A stretch of DNA of 64,000 nt from Sphingobium sp. SYK-6 (GCF_000283515.1 NC_015976.1:3504501-3568500); one strand, 5' to 3'; positions 26,040 to 35,086 are shown, counted from the stretch's first letter. A program made the numbers and translations. The notes: generated by a model from the letters alone, not told the origin.

Positions 26040-26390
26040 TCAACCGGCTATGGCGATAAATTGTAGCGTGCAATAGACGCAGCGGACCCGGGGGCGGTAC
26101 CCGGCGGCTCCACCAGAAACGGCCTGTCGCACGTGCGGCAAGCCGCTCCTGACGGGGCCGAACTAGGATCGACGTGTGTTGAAAAGCGTTGCTTTCGCTC
26201 GGGCTGAGTAACCCGTTAAAGGCTCAAAACCCATAAGTGCCAACGACAACGAAGCACTTGCTCTTGCAGCGTAATTGAGGGCCTCACGGCCTGACATTAC
26301 CCTAACAGAACGCGGTTGGACCGAACCGGGCAACAGAATCGGATTCCAGCGGCACGGGGAGCGCCGGGCAACAGAAGCTCCCCACCTTCC
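26040..26390 (+). ncRNA. ssrA: Circularly permuted (two-piece) tmRNA
   Basis: Trans-translation RNA that rescues stalled ribosomes and tags the product for proteolysis. Permuted order as in other alphaproteobacteria: the acceptor piece comes first and ends in CCA at 26115; a spacer of about 38 bases is removed; the coding piece begins GGGGCCG at 26154 and pairs with CGGCTCC at 26105-26111 to form the acceptor stem. The tag frame (26239-26274) encodes ANDNEALALAA followed by TAA. A GGGGAGC/GCTCCCC hairpin (26356-26383) near the end may be the last pseudoknot stem or the terminator. The outer ends are approximate. Confidence 0.95.
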
Positions 26391-26731
26391 TCCTCATGGT
26401 TCGTCTGTGTCTTGAGCGCTGGTCGGCGTTCGGTGTCGCGGACCCTGCATGCCCTGTGCTCCCCGTTCCGAAAGGCGCCGTGCGACTGCGGTGGGGCGCT
26501 TGCCTGCTGCCGCGTGCCGGCCCCGTGCCGCTGCCGCGAATCGGGTTTATGCGGCCGGAATGTTGTTTGTTACACTATGATGACAGATGCTGTGCAAGCT
26601 CAATAAATTCACATTTTATAATCTAAATACAGCGGCTTATCGGCAGAGAAAATTTTTTTCGATCGATTGTGCTCGAGTCATAAAACTGAAATAATCCCCT
26701 CACGAGTTTTCGTTCTCGGAGAGGAATCGCA
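26391..26731. other. Gap between ssrA and a small exported protein gene
   Basis: The first 190 bases are GC-rich without a convincing frame. The last 140 bases (from about 26590) turn sharply AT-rich (TTTATAATCTAAATAC, GAGAAAATTTTTTTCG) and probably hold the promoter of the next gene. Nothing else recognised. Confidence 0.4.
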
Positions 26732-27094
26732 ATGACCGTCACACTGCTTAAAATCGTCGGAGGCGCCGCAGCCGCGGCCCTGGCTGCATCGGCCGCAGGA
26801 GCCCAGTCCAATGATGCGTCGGGCGGCTATGCCGCCGCCGCCATCACCTCGGGGCAGCTCGATGAAGCGGAGCGCATCCTGCAGCCGGCGAGCCGCGCCG
26901 ATGCCAATGATCCCGCCCGGCTCCTGAATATGGCAACCGTCTATGCGCGCACGGAGCGCTTCGTCGAGGCGCGCGCGGCACTGGCCCGCGTCCAGGAACT
27001 GCCGTCCGAGCCGCTGGAGCTGGCGAATGGCAACAGCTATCCCAGCCATGCCATCGCGGCGGCCATGCTGGGTCGGCTGGAAGGGCGTCGCTAG
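26732..27094 (+). CDS. Small exported TPR-like protein
   Basis: 120 residues with a signal peptide (MTVTLLKIVGGAAAAALAAS, cut near AGAQ) and helices with tetratricopeptide-like spacing: YAAAAITSGQLDEAERILQ, DANDPARLLNMATVYARTE, RFVEARAALARVQ. Such one- or two-repeat periplasmic proteins are common in sphingomonads and unassigned. A GGAGAGGAA site lies 7 bases before the ATG. AT-rich upstream sequence suggests its own promoter. Confidence 0.7.
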   Translation: MTVTLLKIVGGAAAAALAASAAGAQSNDASGGYAAAAITSGQLDEAERILQPASRADANDPARLLNMATVYARTERFVEARAALARVQELPSEPLELANGNSYPSHAIAAAMLGRLEGRR

Positions 27095-27330
27095 GGCGAT
27101 CGGCCCTGGGCCATTTTCGGTTCGCCATGAAAAGCCATGCGGGGCGGGTACGATTTGATCGTGCCCGCCTTCGCCGTCTCGCGCTCGGCACGGCGAAACG
27201 GGGAGCTCGTTGAAGGCGCATGGAGCCGCGCCGGGGAGGTTGCCTCCCGAGACTGTGCTTGGGCGGCGCGAACAAATTCGTGGACGTTCAAGGAACCAGA
27301 AGAGCGCTTTCAGCTATTTTCTTTCGTTAT

Positions 27331-27425
27331 TCCGGGCTTGCTCCGGGATCCCGCTGCCTTGCTCTTGTGGGGGCCGGCCGGTTTGAGAGAAGGAGAAGCG
27401 GGATCCCGGAGCTGGTCCGGGATGA
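27331..27425. repeat. CCGGGATCCCG palindromic element, copy 1
   Basis: Arms at 27331-27358 and 27398-27425 share CTCCGGGATCCCGCT and its complement around an unrelated centre. The same design occurs at 28991-29083 and 35087-35182. It lies in the gene-free stretch 27095-27661, where I see no credible coding frame. Confidence 0.75.
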
Positions 27426-27661
27426 CATCGTTCATGACGGGATATGGTGCGCCGTGATGGCCTGCACGATCTCTCGTCCGCCTTCTTCTTCCGGCGTCGG
27501 GTGCGCGGGGCTGCCGGCTTCCGGAGCGGAATGGCCGAAGGGCGCACCCGGGCGGCATAGGGCAGAGCTCAGGAAACAGACTCAGATAGACTCGGCAGGC
27601 CTTGGGCTCAGGGCGGGTGTTACGACGATGCGTTTCGCGCCGGGCCATGATTTAGAGCGTG

Positions 27662-28979
27662 TGGACAAATTCGAATGGCCGCTTTTTGCAGGAGACTTCC
27701 ATGAAGCTGCCTGTCGGGACACGACGCCAATGGAGACGTCACCTCGTCCCACATCGTCATTCCCGCGCATGTGTAGTGTTTCGGATGGTTGGCATGAAGC
27801 CTCTGGGGTAGAGAGAGGCATGACGTGGCTGAGGAGTCGCGGACTATGCTGATCAAGCTTCACCGGAATGCGACCACGACCCCGCGCCAGCGGGCTTATA
27901 TCCAGGCCAGCGACAAGAGCGTTGCGGACCTGGCGCGTGAACTGGGCGTCAACCAGAGTTGCATCCGCCGCTGGAAAGGGCGGCGTGATACGATGGACCG
28001 GCCATCAACACCCCACCGCCTGATGACCCGCTTCTCAACCGAGGAAGAGGATATCGCAGTCGAACTGCGCTCCCGCCTTGCCCTCTCGCTCGACGATGCA
28101 CTCGAGGTGATGCGCCGCTGTCTGCGCGCCGATATCTCCCGCGCCGCTCTCTACCGCCTGTGGCGTCGGCATGGCATCGCTGCCCCGCGCACCAGCGATC
28201 AAGGCGCTGGCGCAAGCCTGCCCTTCGATCCTGCACCCTTCGGCTATGTCCATGCCGATCTCAAGCATCTGCCCCGCCTGCTCGGCAAACCAGCCTATGT
28301 GCTTGTCGTCATCGAGCGGGCAACCCGCTTCGTCCATGTCGACATCCTCGATGATCGCAGCGCCGCAACCCTCGCTGCCGCCTTCGAGCGCTTCCTCAAA
28401 GCCTTCAGCCATCCCGTCCACACCGTGCTGACAGATAATGGCAGCGAGTTCACCGATCGCTTCGGTGGCGCCTACTGGGGCAAACGCAACACCGGAACAG
28501 GCCGCCATGCCTTCGATCAGGTTTGCGCCGCCCATGGCATCAAGCACAAGCTCACACGGCCCTATCATCCCCAAACCAACGGCATGGTCGAGCGTTTCAA
28601 CAGACGTATCAGCCAGGCCATCGCCGCTCACCCCGCAAACAACCAAAATGCAGGCCGAAACCACTTCTCTTCACATCAGGAGCGCAACAGCTTCATCCGA
28701 CAGTTCGTCAATAACTATAACCGAACAAGACTGCGATGCCTCGCATACCACGCCCCAGCGCAACAACTTGCCATCCTCACGAAACACAACACGCACGCGG
28801 GAATCCAGCTGAGACCTCGCGTACGAGCGCCGGGGTGTAACTGGATTCCCGCGTGCGCGGGAATGACGAAAAGTGGAAATGTCCCCTCCCCACCGACATT
28901 CAGGCCACAGGGCCTGCAAGCCGAGTGCCCTGAAAGCGGACACTCGCAGTTTTCTGCGATTTTGTCGGTGTTACAACCA
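27662..28979 (-). repeat. Composite dispersed repeat, copy 2, interrupted by an IS element
   Basis: Reverse-complement counterpart of 20071-20371: starts with TGGACAAATTCG and ends at CGGTGTTACAACC. The 1,022-base IS at 27770-28791 splits the central palindrome; removing it and one CGCA restores the 88-base palindrome with one visible mismatch to copy 1. Confidence 0.82.
27770..28791 (+). mobile_element. IS481-family insertion sequence
   Basis: 1,022 bases bounded by imperfect inverted ends: TGTGTAGTGTTTCGG on the left and TGTTGTGTTTCGTGA read inward from the right; both continue to a TGGCA block. CGCA flanks both sides (27766-27769 and 28792-28795), consistent with a 4-base target duplication. 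It contains one transposase gene. The ends begin TGT and finish ACA as in IS481 members. Insertion is into the centre of one hairpin of the composite repeat. Confidence 0.88.
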
Positions 28980-28982
28980 TAA
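27846..28982 (+). CDS. IS481-family transposase, reading through the IS end
   Basis: DDE transposase with an N-terminal helix-turn-helix (SVADLARELGVNQSCIRRWK), and the catalytic core: Asp in YVHADLKHLP, Asp in VLTDNGSEFTDRF, Glu in NGMVERFNRRI. ATG 27846 follows a GAGGAG site. The last residue encoded inside the IS is around LTKHNT; from 28792 the frame continues through the palindromic repeat (GIQLRPRVRAPGCNWIPACA) and stops only at 28982. The final 60 or so residues are thus repeat-encoded, not transposase. Catalytic residues look intact, so it may be active. Confidence 0.88.
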   Translation: MLIKLHRNATTTPRQRAYIQASDKSVADLARELGVNQSCIRRWKGRRDTMDRPSTPHRLMTRFSTEEEDIAVELRSRLALSLDDALEVMRRCLRADISRAALYRLWRRHGIAAPRTSDQGAGASLPFDPAPFGYVHADLKHLPRLLGKPAYVLVVIERATRFVHVDILDDRSAATLAAAFERFLKAFSHPVHTVLTDNGSEFTDRFGGAYWGKRNTGTGRHAFDQVCAAHGIKHKLTRPYHPQTNGMVERFNRRISQAIAAHPANNQNAGRNHFSSHQERNSFIRQFVNNYNRTRLRCLAYHAPAQQLAILTKHNTHAGIQLRPRVRAPGCNWIPACAGMTKSGNVPSPPTFRPQGLQAECPESGHSQFSAILSVLQP

Positions 28983-28990
28983 CCACTTGT

Positions 28991-29083
28991 CCCGGACTTG
29001 CTCCGGGATCCCGCTTCTTCCGGTTCTCAAACCGTCTCGACCCGCCGATCTTCAAGGCAGCGGGATCCCGGATCGAGTCCGGG
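28991..29083. repeat. CCGGGATCCCG palindromic element, copy 2
   Basis: TCCCGGACTTGCTCCGGGAT at the left pairs with ATCCCGGATCGAGTCCGGGA at the right; it directly follows the composite repeat. Confidence 0.75.
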
Positions 29084-29120
29084 AGGACGAACGCCGCGGA
29101 TAGCGCCGGAAGGACCGCGC

Positions 29121-29157
29121 CGAAAAGAGATGGGGCGGCCACCAATGGGGCCGCCCC
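29121..29157 (-). terminator. Terminator of the TonB-dependent receptor gene
   Basis: On the minus strand GGGGCGGCC (29157-29149) pairs with GGCCGCCCC (29140-29132), followed by ATCTCTTTTCGG. Confidence 0.65.
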
Positions 29158-29181
29158 GTCGCGCCAAGGGGTCAGGCGCGA

Positions 29182-31818
29182 TCAGAACTTTACGCTGAAG
29201 GACGCCTCGAAGCTGGTCCCCGGCCTGTACAGATTATAGTAGATCCGGTTGGTCTCGTTCTCCTGCACTTCCTGATATTTCGTGTTGGTGATGTTGCGCA
29301 CCTCCACTTTCAGTTCGCCGGCCAGCTTGCCGAGGCTGATGCCCTGGCGCGCCACGAAGTCCAGCGTGAAGTCAGGCTTCTCGACGATGTCCGGCAGCCC
29401 GGTGGAGCCGCGCCGCGTCACGCGCTTGCTCGCATAGTTGATGAGCAGCGTCTGCTGCGAGAGACGGCTGGTGTCCTCGAAGCCGAGCTGGAGATTGACG
29501 AGGTGATCGGACTGGCCGGTGAGCGGCGCGCCGTCGCGGAAATAGTTGCGCGCGGGCTGCGAGCCCACACCGTAGATCTCCACCGTCTCGTCCTCGCCTA
29601 CCTTCAGCTCGGACTGGGTATAGGTATAGTTGAGCACGGTCACGAGCCGGTGATCGGTGTCCGCGATCGGGAAATATTTCTGCAGCTCCACCTCGGCACC
29701 GTAGAGCGAGGCTTCCGGCGCATTGGCAAAGCCGGTCAGGTCTACCGCGCCGCTGAGTCGCGACACGAAGGCCTCGATCGGGCGATCGATCTTCTTGTAG
29801 AAGCCGGCCAGCGAGAAGCGCTGTTCGCGCGCGAAATACCATTCGTAGCGCACTTCCGCGTTGAACAGCTCGCTGTCCTGCAGCAGCGGATTGCCCTGAT
29901 AAATGACGTTGCTGTCCGGATCATAATATTGCTGGAAGATCAGCTCGCGGAACTGCGGCCGCGCGATGGTCTTGGATGCATTCGCGCGCACCTGCATGTC
30001 GCCGAAGGAATAGGTCAGCGTCGCGGTCGGCAGCCAGTAGTCGTTCTTCAGCGCGTTGGAGGGGCTGCTGTTGACCGGAACAGTGAACACCTGCACCGGG
30101 CGCACCGACTGGTAGCCGCGCTCGTAGCGGACGCCCGCATTGAGATCGAGCCCGTCGGCCAGCCCGGCCTGCAGCTGCGCATAGCCCGCATGCGTCTTCA
30201 GGCGTGCGCGGAACGCGGGATCGCTCTCCGTATTTTCCAGCAGCCGGTAGCGGAAATACTCTGCCGGCGCCTGGCCGAGCAGATAGTCGGGGCGCAGCAG
30301 CCCGACCTCGATCGGCATGTCCGACTGCGCTCTCACGATGAACTCACGGCGTTCGGACGTGCGGATCGTCTTTGTATAGGCATAGCCGATGGTCGCGCGG
30401 ACGGTGGGCAGGATCGGGTAGCTCAGGTCAATGCCGCCCGAGAGCAGGTCCTCGTTGAGGTTCGAGAAGGCAAAGCTCGCCGAGCCCTGGTTGCCGTCCA
30501 GCCTGTTCACGAAGAGCTGGCCGAGCGGATCGTCGGCGCCATTGGTGCGAACATAGGTGTAGGAGAGTTCGTACGGCGCCTCGCGCTGCGAATTGGCGTA
30601 GCTGCCGCGCAGGTCCACGCTGAGGTCACCGAAGCGGAATTCGCCCACCACCTGCGTGTCGATGAGCTGACGCTCGTACCAGGCGGTATCCTGATCGAGA
30701 AAATCCCAGTCCGGGCGGTTCTCGTTGTTCTTGCCGATGCCCAGGCGTGACTGCTTCACGGTGTCGCGCACATAGAGATTGGTCCAGCGCAGCTTCTGAT
30801 CGCCGAACTCGGCGCCGAAACCGAGCAGGCCGTTCACGACCACGCGATTGTCGGTCACCACCCGGCGCACGTCGCGGGCGAGCTCGGAAAGATCCTGGCT
30901 GGCTGCGTTCTGCTGGGTGATATCGCGCGTGCGCCATTTGCTGCTCCAGCCGGCGGTCGCGATCACGCCGAGCGTGGCTCCGCCAACGTCAACGCTGGTG
31001 CCCGCGCTCATCGAGACGCTGCCGCTCGGCGGCATGTCATGATTGCGCTGGAGGACGGCATTGTTGGCATTGGCGATCTGACCGATGATCTCGGCATGAT
31101 CGCTGGCGACGTCGCCGATCCGGTTACCGCTCTTGAAGAAGGCGGCGAGCGCCGGCGGCGCGTTGCGGGTGCCGTTGTCGAAACCCGTCCAGTCGCTCTT
31201 GGAACCGTAATAAGTATAGCCGAGCCGGCCGGTCGTCTCGCTGTTGAAAGCGAGCCCGCCCGAGACGCTCAGGAAGCTTTCCTCGGGAACGGCCTTGGTG
31301 GTGAGGTTGATGACGCCGCCGCCGAACTCGCCGGGGAAATTGGCAGAGTAGCTCTTCTGCACCATCGAGGAGGAGACGATGTTGGTGGGGAACAGGTCGA
31401 GCGGCACGACGCGCTTGAGCGGTTCCGGGCTGGGCAGCGGCGAGCCGTTGAGCAGGGCAAGCGAGTAGCGATCGCCAAGGCCGCGGACATAGACATAGCC
31501 GTTGCCGACCACGCTGAGGCCCGTCACGCGGGCGAGCGCGCCGGCAATGTCGCCTTCGCCCGTACGCGCGATCGATTCCGCCGAGAGCACCGAGACCACG
31601 GCGGGCGCGCTGCGCTCGATATTGCCGGAGCGCCGCCCCGTCACGATGATTTCGCCGCCGCCGGGGATGGAAATGTCCGGCTGATCGTCCTGGGCCAGGT
31701 CGGGCGAACCGGCCGTGTCGGATTGTCCGGTGCCGGCCGTGTCCTGCGCCCAGGCGGCGGAGGTGGTCAAGGCAGTGGTCACAAGCAGCAGACCCGCGAA
31801 CCTGAGCGGCGTCAACAT
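29182..31818 (-). CDS. TonB-dependent outer-membrane receptor
   Basis: 878 residues: signal peptide (MLTPLRFAGLLLVTTALTTS, cut near AWAQ), plug domain (GEIIVTGRRSGNIERSAPAVVSVLSAESI, VTGLSVVGNGYVYVRGLGDRY, FGGGVINLTTKA) and a 22-strand-type barrel ending in FEASFSVKF with the terminal Phe needed for BAM assembly. ATG 31818 follows an AGGGGATT site. No carboxypeptidase-like N-terminal extension. Immediately downstream of a beta-helix-like lipoprotein gene on the same strand, with an 82-base gap holding a GC hairpin, so the two form an uptake pair whose substrate is unknown. Confidence 0.9.
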   Translation of the reverse strand: MLTPLRFAGLLLVTTALTTSAAWAQDTAGTGQSDTAGSPDLAQDDQPDISIPGGGEIIVTGRRSGNIERSAPAVVSVLSAESIARTGEGDIAGALARVTGLSVVGNGYVYVRGLGDRYSLALLNGSPLPSPEPLKRVVPLDLFPTNIVSSSMVQKSYSANFPGEFGGGVINLTTKAVPEESFLSVSGGLAFNSETTGRLGYTYYGSKSDWTGFDNGTRNAPPALAAFFKSGNRIGDVASDHAEIIGQIANANNAVLQRNHDMPPSGSVSMSAGTSVDVGGATLGVIATAGWSSKWRTRDITQQNAASQDLSELARDVRRVVTDNRVVVNGLLGFGAEFGDQKLRWTNLYVRDTVKQSRLGIGKNNENRPDWDFLDQDTAWYERQLIDTQVVGEFRFGDLSVDLRGSYANSQREAPYELSYTYVRTNGADDPLGQLFVNRLDGNQGSASFAFSNLNEDLLSGGIDLSYPILPTVRATIGYAYTKTIRTSERREFIVRAQSDMPIEVGLLRPDYLLGQAPAEYFRYRLLENTESDPAFRARLKTHAGYAQLQAGLADGLDLNAGVRYERGYQSVRPVQVFTVPVNSSPSNALKNDYWLPTATLTYSFGDMQVRANASKTIARPQFRELIFQQYYDPDSNVIYQGNPLLQDSELFNAEVRYEWYFAREQRFSLAGFYKKIDRPIEAFVSRLSGAVDLTGFANAPEASLYGAEVELQKYFPIADTDHRLVTVLNYTYTQSELKVGEDETVEIYGVGSQPARNYFRDGAPLTGQSDHLVNLQLGFEDTSRLSQQTLLINYASKRVTRRGSTGLPDIVEKPDFTLDFVARQGISLGKLAGELKVEVRNITNTKYQEVQENETNRIYYNLYRPGTSFEASFSVKF

Positions 31819-31900
31819 CGATAATCCCCTTATGCCGTTAGTAAGACGGGGCGGATGCCGAGCGTGATGCCCGCTCCGCCCCATGCTCGATGTTTGCGCC

Positions 31901-33508
31901 TCAGGTGATGGGCAGGGACGTGCAGGCGCGGAACGGCTCGCTGGCATTGTCGAACGAGACGGTCGCGGAATTGCAGGTCCAGCCCGCGTACCAGGTGTCG
32001 TTCGCGTCCTTGAACGCGCCGATATAGTTGGTCGCGGTGAAGAACGAGCCGAGCGTCGTCACGTCGAAGGCCGGCACGGCCGTCTCGGTGGCGCCGTTCA
32101 CGAACGTATTGACCAGCGAGGGCGTATAGGCGGCGCTATTGTTCGCCCCGGCCTCGAAGATCGCCTGCACCTGCGCAGCCGTCACGCTGTTCGAGCCGAT
32201 GAACGGGCTCGCGCCACCGCACTGCATCTGGAACGAGCGGAAGACCGGCGCACCGGCTTCGTCGATCGCGGGATCGGCCGTGGTCGAGGCCGTCTGCGCG
32301 CGGCTGATCCGCAGGCAGGAGAAGTTCGGGCTCACCAGGACGCTGTTGGCGATCGTGTAGTCCGCGCCGCCGCGGATCAGGATCGCGGACGAGTTGCCGA
32401 TCGCGGTCGAGCGGGCCAGGAAGGTCGCGTTGGCGATCTTCGTGTTCTGGCGCGGCGTCTCGCCGTCATTGGCATTGTCCGTATCGGCCTCGATGATCGA
32501 GTCACCCACCGAGCGCTGCACCGCGAGCACGAACTGGAGGTTTGCCTTCACGCCGGTATCGGTGTCGATCGCATCGTCCTCGGCGCCGTCGACGATCAGG
32601 TGCTTGATGTTCACCACGCCGCCAAAGGCTTCCATGCCGTCGTCCGAGCTGTTGTGCAGCTGGAGATGGTCGAGCTGGGTCCCGGAGCCCACGCCGCCCA
32701 GCGTCAGGGCCTGCAGCTCGGAGTTCGAGCCGAGGACATAGCCGGAGTAGCGGATCTGGACATAGCTCATCCGGCCGCTGTTGTCGGTGGGCGTCGCGCC
32801 GCCGAAGAAGGCCTGGGCAGCCGCGCCTTCGGTCTGACGCGAGCATCCCGCCGTGCCGGGCGTCGCGCCGCTTTCCTGGCAATCGGTGGTCGGCGCACGG
32901 CCGAGCAGCACCACGCCGCCCCACTGGCCGGACGAGGCATTGGTGTTGAGTCCGAGCACATTGTCGCGGCTCGTGAAGATGATCGGCTTGGTAGCGGTGC
33001 CCACGGCGTTGATCTTGTTGCCGCGATTGACGGCCAGCCACGAAACGCCCGTGCCGCCATAGACGATGACGCCCGGCTCGATGTTCAGCGTCACCGAGCT
33101 GATCGTGCAGGTGCCCGGCACCGCGGATTCGCTCGGACCGCGGTCGCAGCCGACGTCGACGCGTCCCGGCATCTGATAGAGCAGGCCCGCGATCTTGGGC
33201 AGGGTGACGTTGGTGCGGATCTGATTCGGCAGGCTGCAGACGCGCCACGTTCCGGTCGGGCCGGAGATGGTGCCGGCGTCGGTCAGGCCCTGCGGATCGG
33301 CGATCGTCGGGCAGCCGCTGGCGGGAGTGACGGTCGGCGTGGGTGTCGGCGTCGGCGTGGGGGTCGGCGTCGGGGTCGGCGACGGCGGATAGTTGATCGT
33401 GATGTCTCCGCCCCCGGGGGAAGCGATGTCCTGAGCGCCGCAGCCAGCCAGAAGCGGCAGTGCCACGCCAGCCAGCATCATGTTCATGGTCCGAGTGATA
33501 GATTTCAT
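31901..33508 (-). CDS. Surface lipoprotein with predicted beta-helix, partner of the TonB receptor
   Basis: 535 residues: lipoprotein signal (MKSITRTMNMMLAGVALPLL, lipobox LLAGC), a Pro-Thr linker of about nine PT units (33328-33390), then a Cys-containing domain rich in short turns (SVTLNIEPGVIVYGGTG, SGQWGGVVLLGRAP, HLQLHNSSDDGMEAFGGVVNIKHLIVDG), the pattern of right-handed beta-helix repeats. Several Cys pairs suggest disulphides. The PT linker would hold the domain away from the membrane. I do not know a named family. ATG 33508 is set by the signal peptide; the frame continues upstream without one. Confidence 0.78.
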   Translation of the reverse strand: MKSITRTMNMMLAGVALPLLAGCGAQDIASPGGGDITINYPPSPTPTPTPTPTPTPTPTVTPASGCPTIADPQGLTDAGTISGPTGTWRVCSLPNQIRTNVTLPKIAGLLYQMPGRVDVGCDRGPSESAVPGTCTISSVTLNIEPGVIVYGGTGVSWLAVNRGNKINAVGTATKPIIFTSRDNVLGLNTNASSGQWGGVVLLGRAPTTDCQESGATPGTAGCSRQTEGAAAQAFFGGATPTDNSGRMSYVQIRYSGYVLGSNSELQALTLGGVGSGTQLDHLQLHNSSDDGMEAFGGVVNIKHLIVDGAEDDAIDTDTGVKANLQFVLAVQRSVGDSIIEADTDNANDGETPRQNTKIANATFLARSTAIGNSSAILIRGGADYTIANSVLVSPNFSCLRISRAQTASTTADPAIDEAGAPVFRSFQMQCGGASPFIGSNSVTAAQVQAIFEAGANNSAAYTPSLVNTFVNGATETAVPAFDVTTLGSFFTATNYIGAFKDANDTWYAGWTCNSATVSFDNASEPFRACTSLPIT

Positions 33509-33846
33509 CGTCTTCTCCGCTGCCGGGTTGGTCCGGATTGTCGAATGCAGGACGGCTTCCGGGATCAGCGAATCTGACCTTCCCCCTTGCGCCCTCGGCG
33601 GCGCAGCTACGGGAAGAGTATGACGGCGGGATGCCATTCACGTTTCACCGCGATGACGGTTTGATTGCAGATTTGTTGCAAAGCGTATGGAAAGGCCCGC
33701 GAAGGCAGTATTCATGCCGCCCGGGGCGAAGCAGGGGCGCTCTTAGGCGTGGATAAATTCGGAGGCAGGCGAATGTCTGCTTCGCGAACGCGATGAAGGA
33801 TGTTTGACGACGGCAAAGTTGGGATAACTTGCCTTTGACGTTGGGA

Positions 33847-34179
33847 CTAGCTGCCTTCGAGGTCGTCAACGTTGATCCAGGAGATCAAAGTCCCTTGGTT
33901 CTCATGGGCAACGCGAAGTGCTCCGGTCAAAAGACTAGTAATGTCGCTTGGACGAACAGCCGTGTTCTTCCTCCAAAAAACCCTCTCGAGAGCATCTTTA
34001 AGCTCATCAGGTCTGGAGGCCATTTGCCAACCTGCCGAAATCATGGCTTCATTGGCTATTGGGACTGAGTGTTTTGGAAGATCCAATCGAATCTCAATTA
34101 GCCTTTCGCGGGTGCTATCGCTCTGATCGTCCGCGATCATTGACCAGAGGTAGTGCTCTGGGTCGAGAACCCTGGCCAA
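33847..34179 (-). pseudogene. Possible C-terminal remnant of an unknown protein
   Basis: About 110 codons (RVLDPEHYLWSMIADDQSDSTR to SWINVDDLEGS) with protein-like composition and lower GC than nearby genes. The only available start is a TTG without ribosome site, and a TAA lies about 45 bases upstream in frame, so an N-terminal part seems lost. No family recognised. It sits in a repeat-rich stretch, consistent with a broken acquired gene; a chance frame cannot be excluded. Confidence 0.35.
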
Positions 34180-34344
34180 CGATTGTTCAAAGCTATTCAG
34201 GTCAGCGTGCCCCCGATTTTAAGTGTCGCAGACACAACGAACGTAGCTTTGTATCGGCATCGACAAACGTCCGCAACCGCGTCGAAACCTGAGCCCGTCC
34301 TTTCAGCAGGAAGGTCGTGCTGAGCAGTTGTTCTCCTACCTACT

Positions 34345-34432
34345 CCGTTCGGACTGAGCTTGTCGAAGCCCTGTTCTTCTCCTTTTATACATGGCCAGAA
34401 GGACAGCCCTTCGACAAGCTCAGGGCGAACGG
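34345..34432. repeat. GAGCTTGTCGAAG palindromic repeat
   Basis: Arms 34345-34368 and 34409-34432 are inverted copies (CTGAGCTTGTCGAAG / CTTCGACAAGCTCAG with CGTTCG / CGAACG ends) around about 40 bases. I recall this motif as a widely dispersed sphingomonad repeat; only one full copy is in this window. Confidence 0.75.
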
Positions 34433-35086
34433 GTGGTTGAGCGATGGCAGCAATGTTGTCGTGTCCGCACAGACCGCTTTGAGGTCGCGCCGCCAGTATG
34501 GAGGAAGGCTTAAATGTTGTGGGGAGCGGACACCACAATCCTCAGGTAAGGCGCGTGCTCAAACGTTCCTATAATTGATGAGCTTGAAGATACTGGGCAC
34601 GCAAAATCTTGTTGGCGAGCCGCCTAAGCGAGCGCAGGCTATTGGTGCGAAGAATATGCTCCGCCAGCCGTCGGTTTCTATTTGTGCCAACTTCATCGGG
34701 CGGAACCAAGGACACGAGCCCCGGTCGATGCGGAACCATCGAAATCCCATACCTGCGGATGAAAGGCAAAAGACCTTGCCGTTTCAGAAACTGCACAGAA
34801 TAAACTGGCGGTGAGAATTCGGGCGACAACGTCCTGATCGCGCGCCAGTTCAATCGAGAGCCGCGAGGGAAGCCATACAAGGGTCTAGACAAAAAGTTCC
34901 TTCCGAAAAGGCGAGGTCCATCTAGGCTACGTTTAGTCTGAAATGTCCGCAATGCCGTCGTATCCGAACAGTCTGCTTTTGAGGTCTCACCCCTCATTTT
35001 CTGCCATTGGGCTCTGCGCTTTTAACCACGTTTCCTAGACCAATGTGGAGGCCATGGTGGCGCACCATATCGTCATTGATGGCATC

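Noticed and set aside
26316..26606. Frame of 96 codons after the tag region of ssrA
   Set aside because: It overlaps the 3' part of the tmRNA gene, has no ribosome site and is Cys/Arg-rich shadow-like translation.
20180..29083. Repeats considered as a CRISPR array
   Set aside because: Copies are far apart, inverted and palindromic over long arms; no regular spacers and no cas genes.
29503..30750. Plus-strand frame inside the TonB receptor region
   Set aside because: Antisense to the receptor, no recognisable motifs.
31883..33577. Plus-strand frame of 564 codons
   Set aside because: Exact antisense of the beta-helix lipoprotein gene, which has a lipobox, a ribosome site and normal composition.
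34569..34997. Minus-strand frame of 142 codons
   Set aside because: Its first part is repeat sequence, the rest matches nothing I know and has no conserved-looking start; kept only as a remnant in the repeat-rich stretch.
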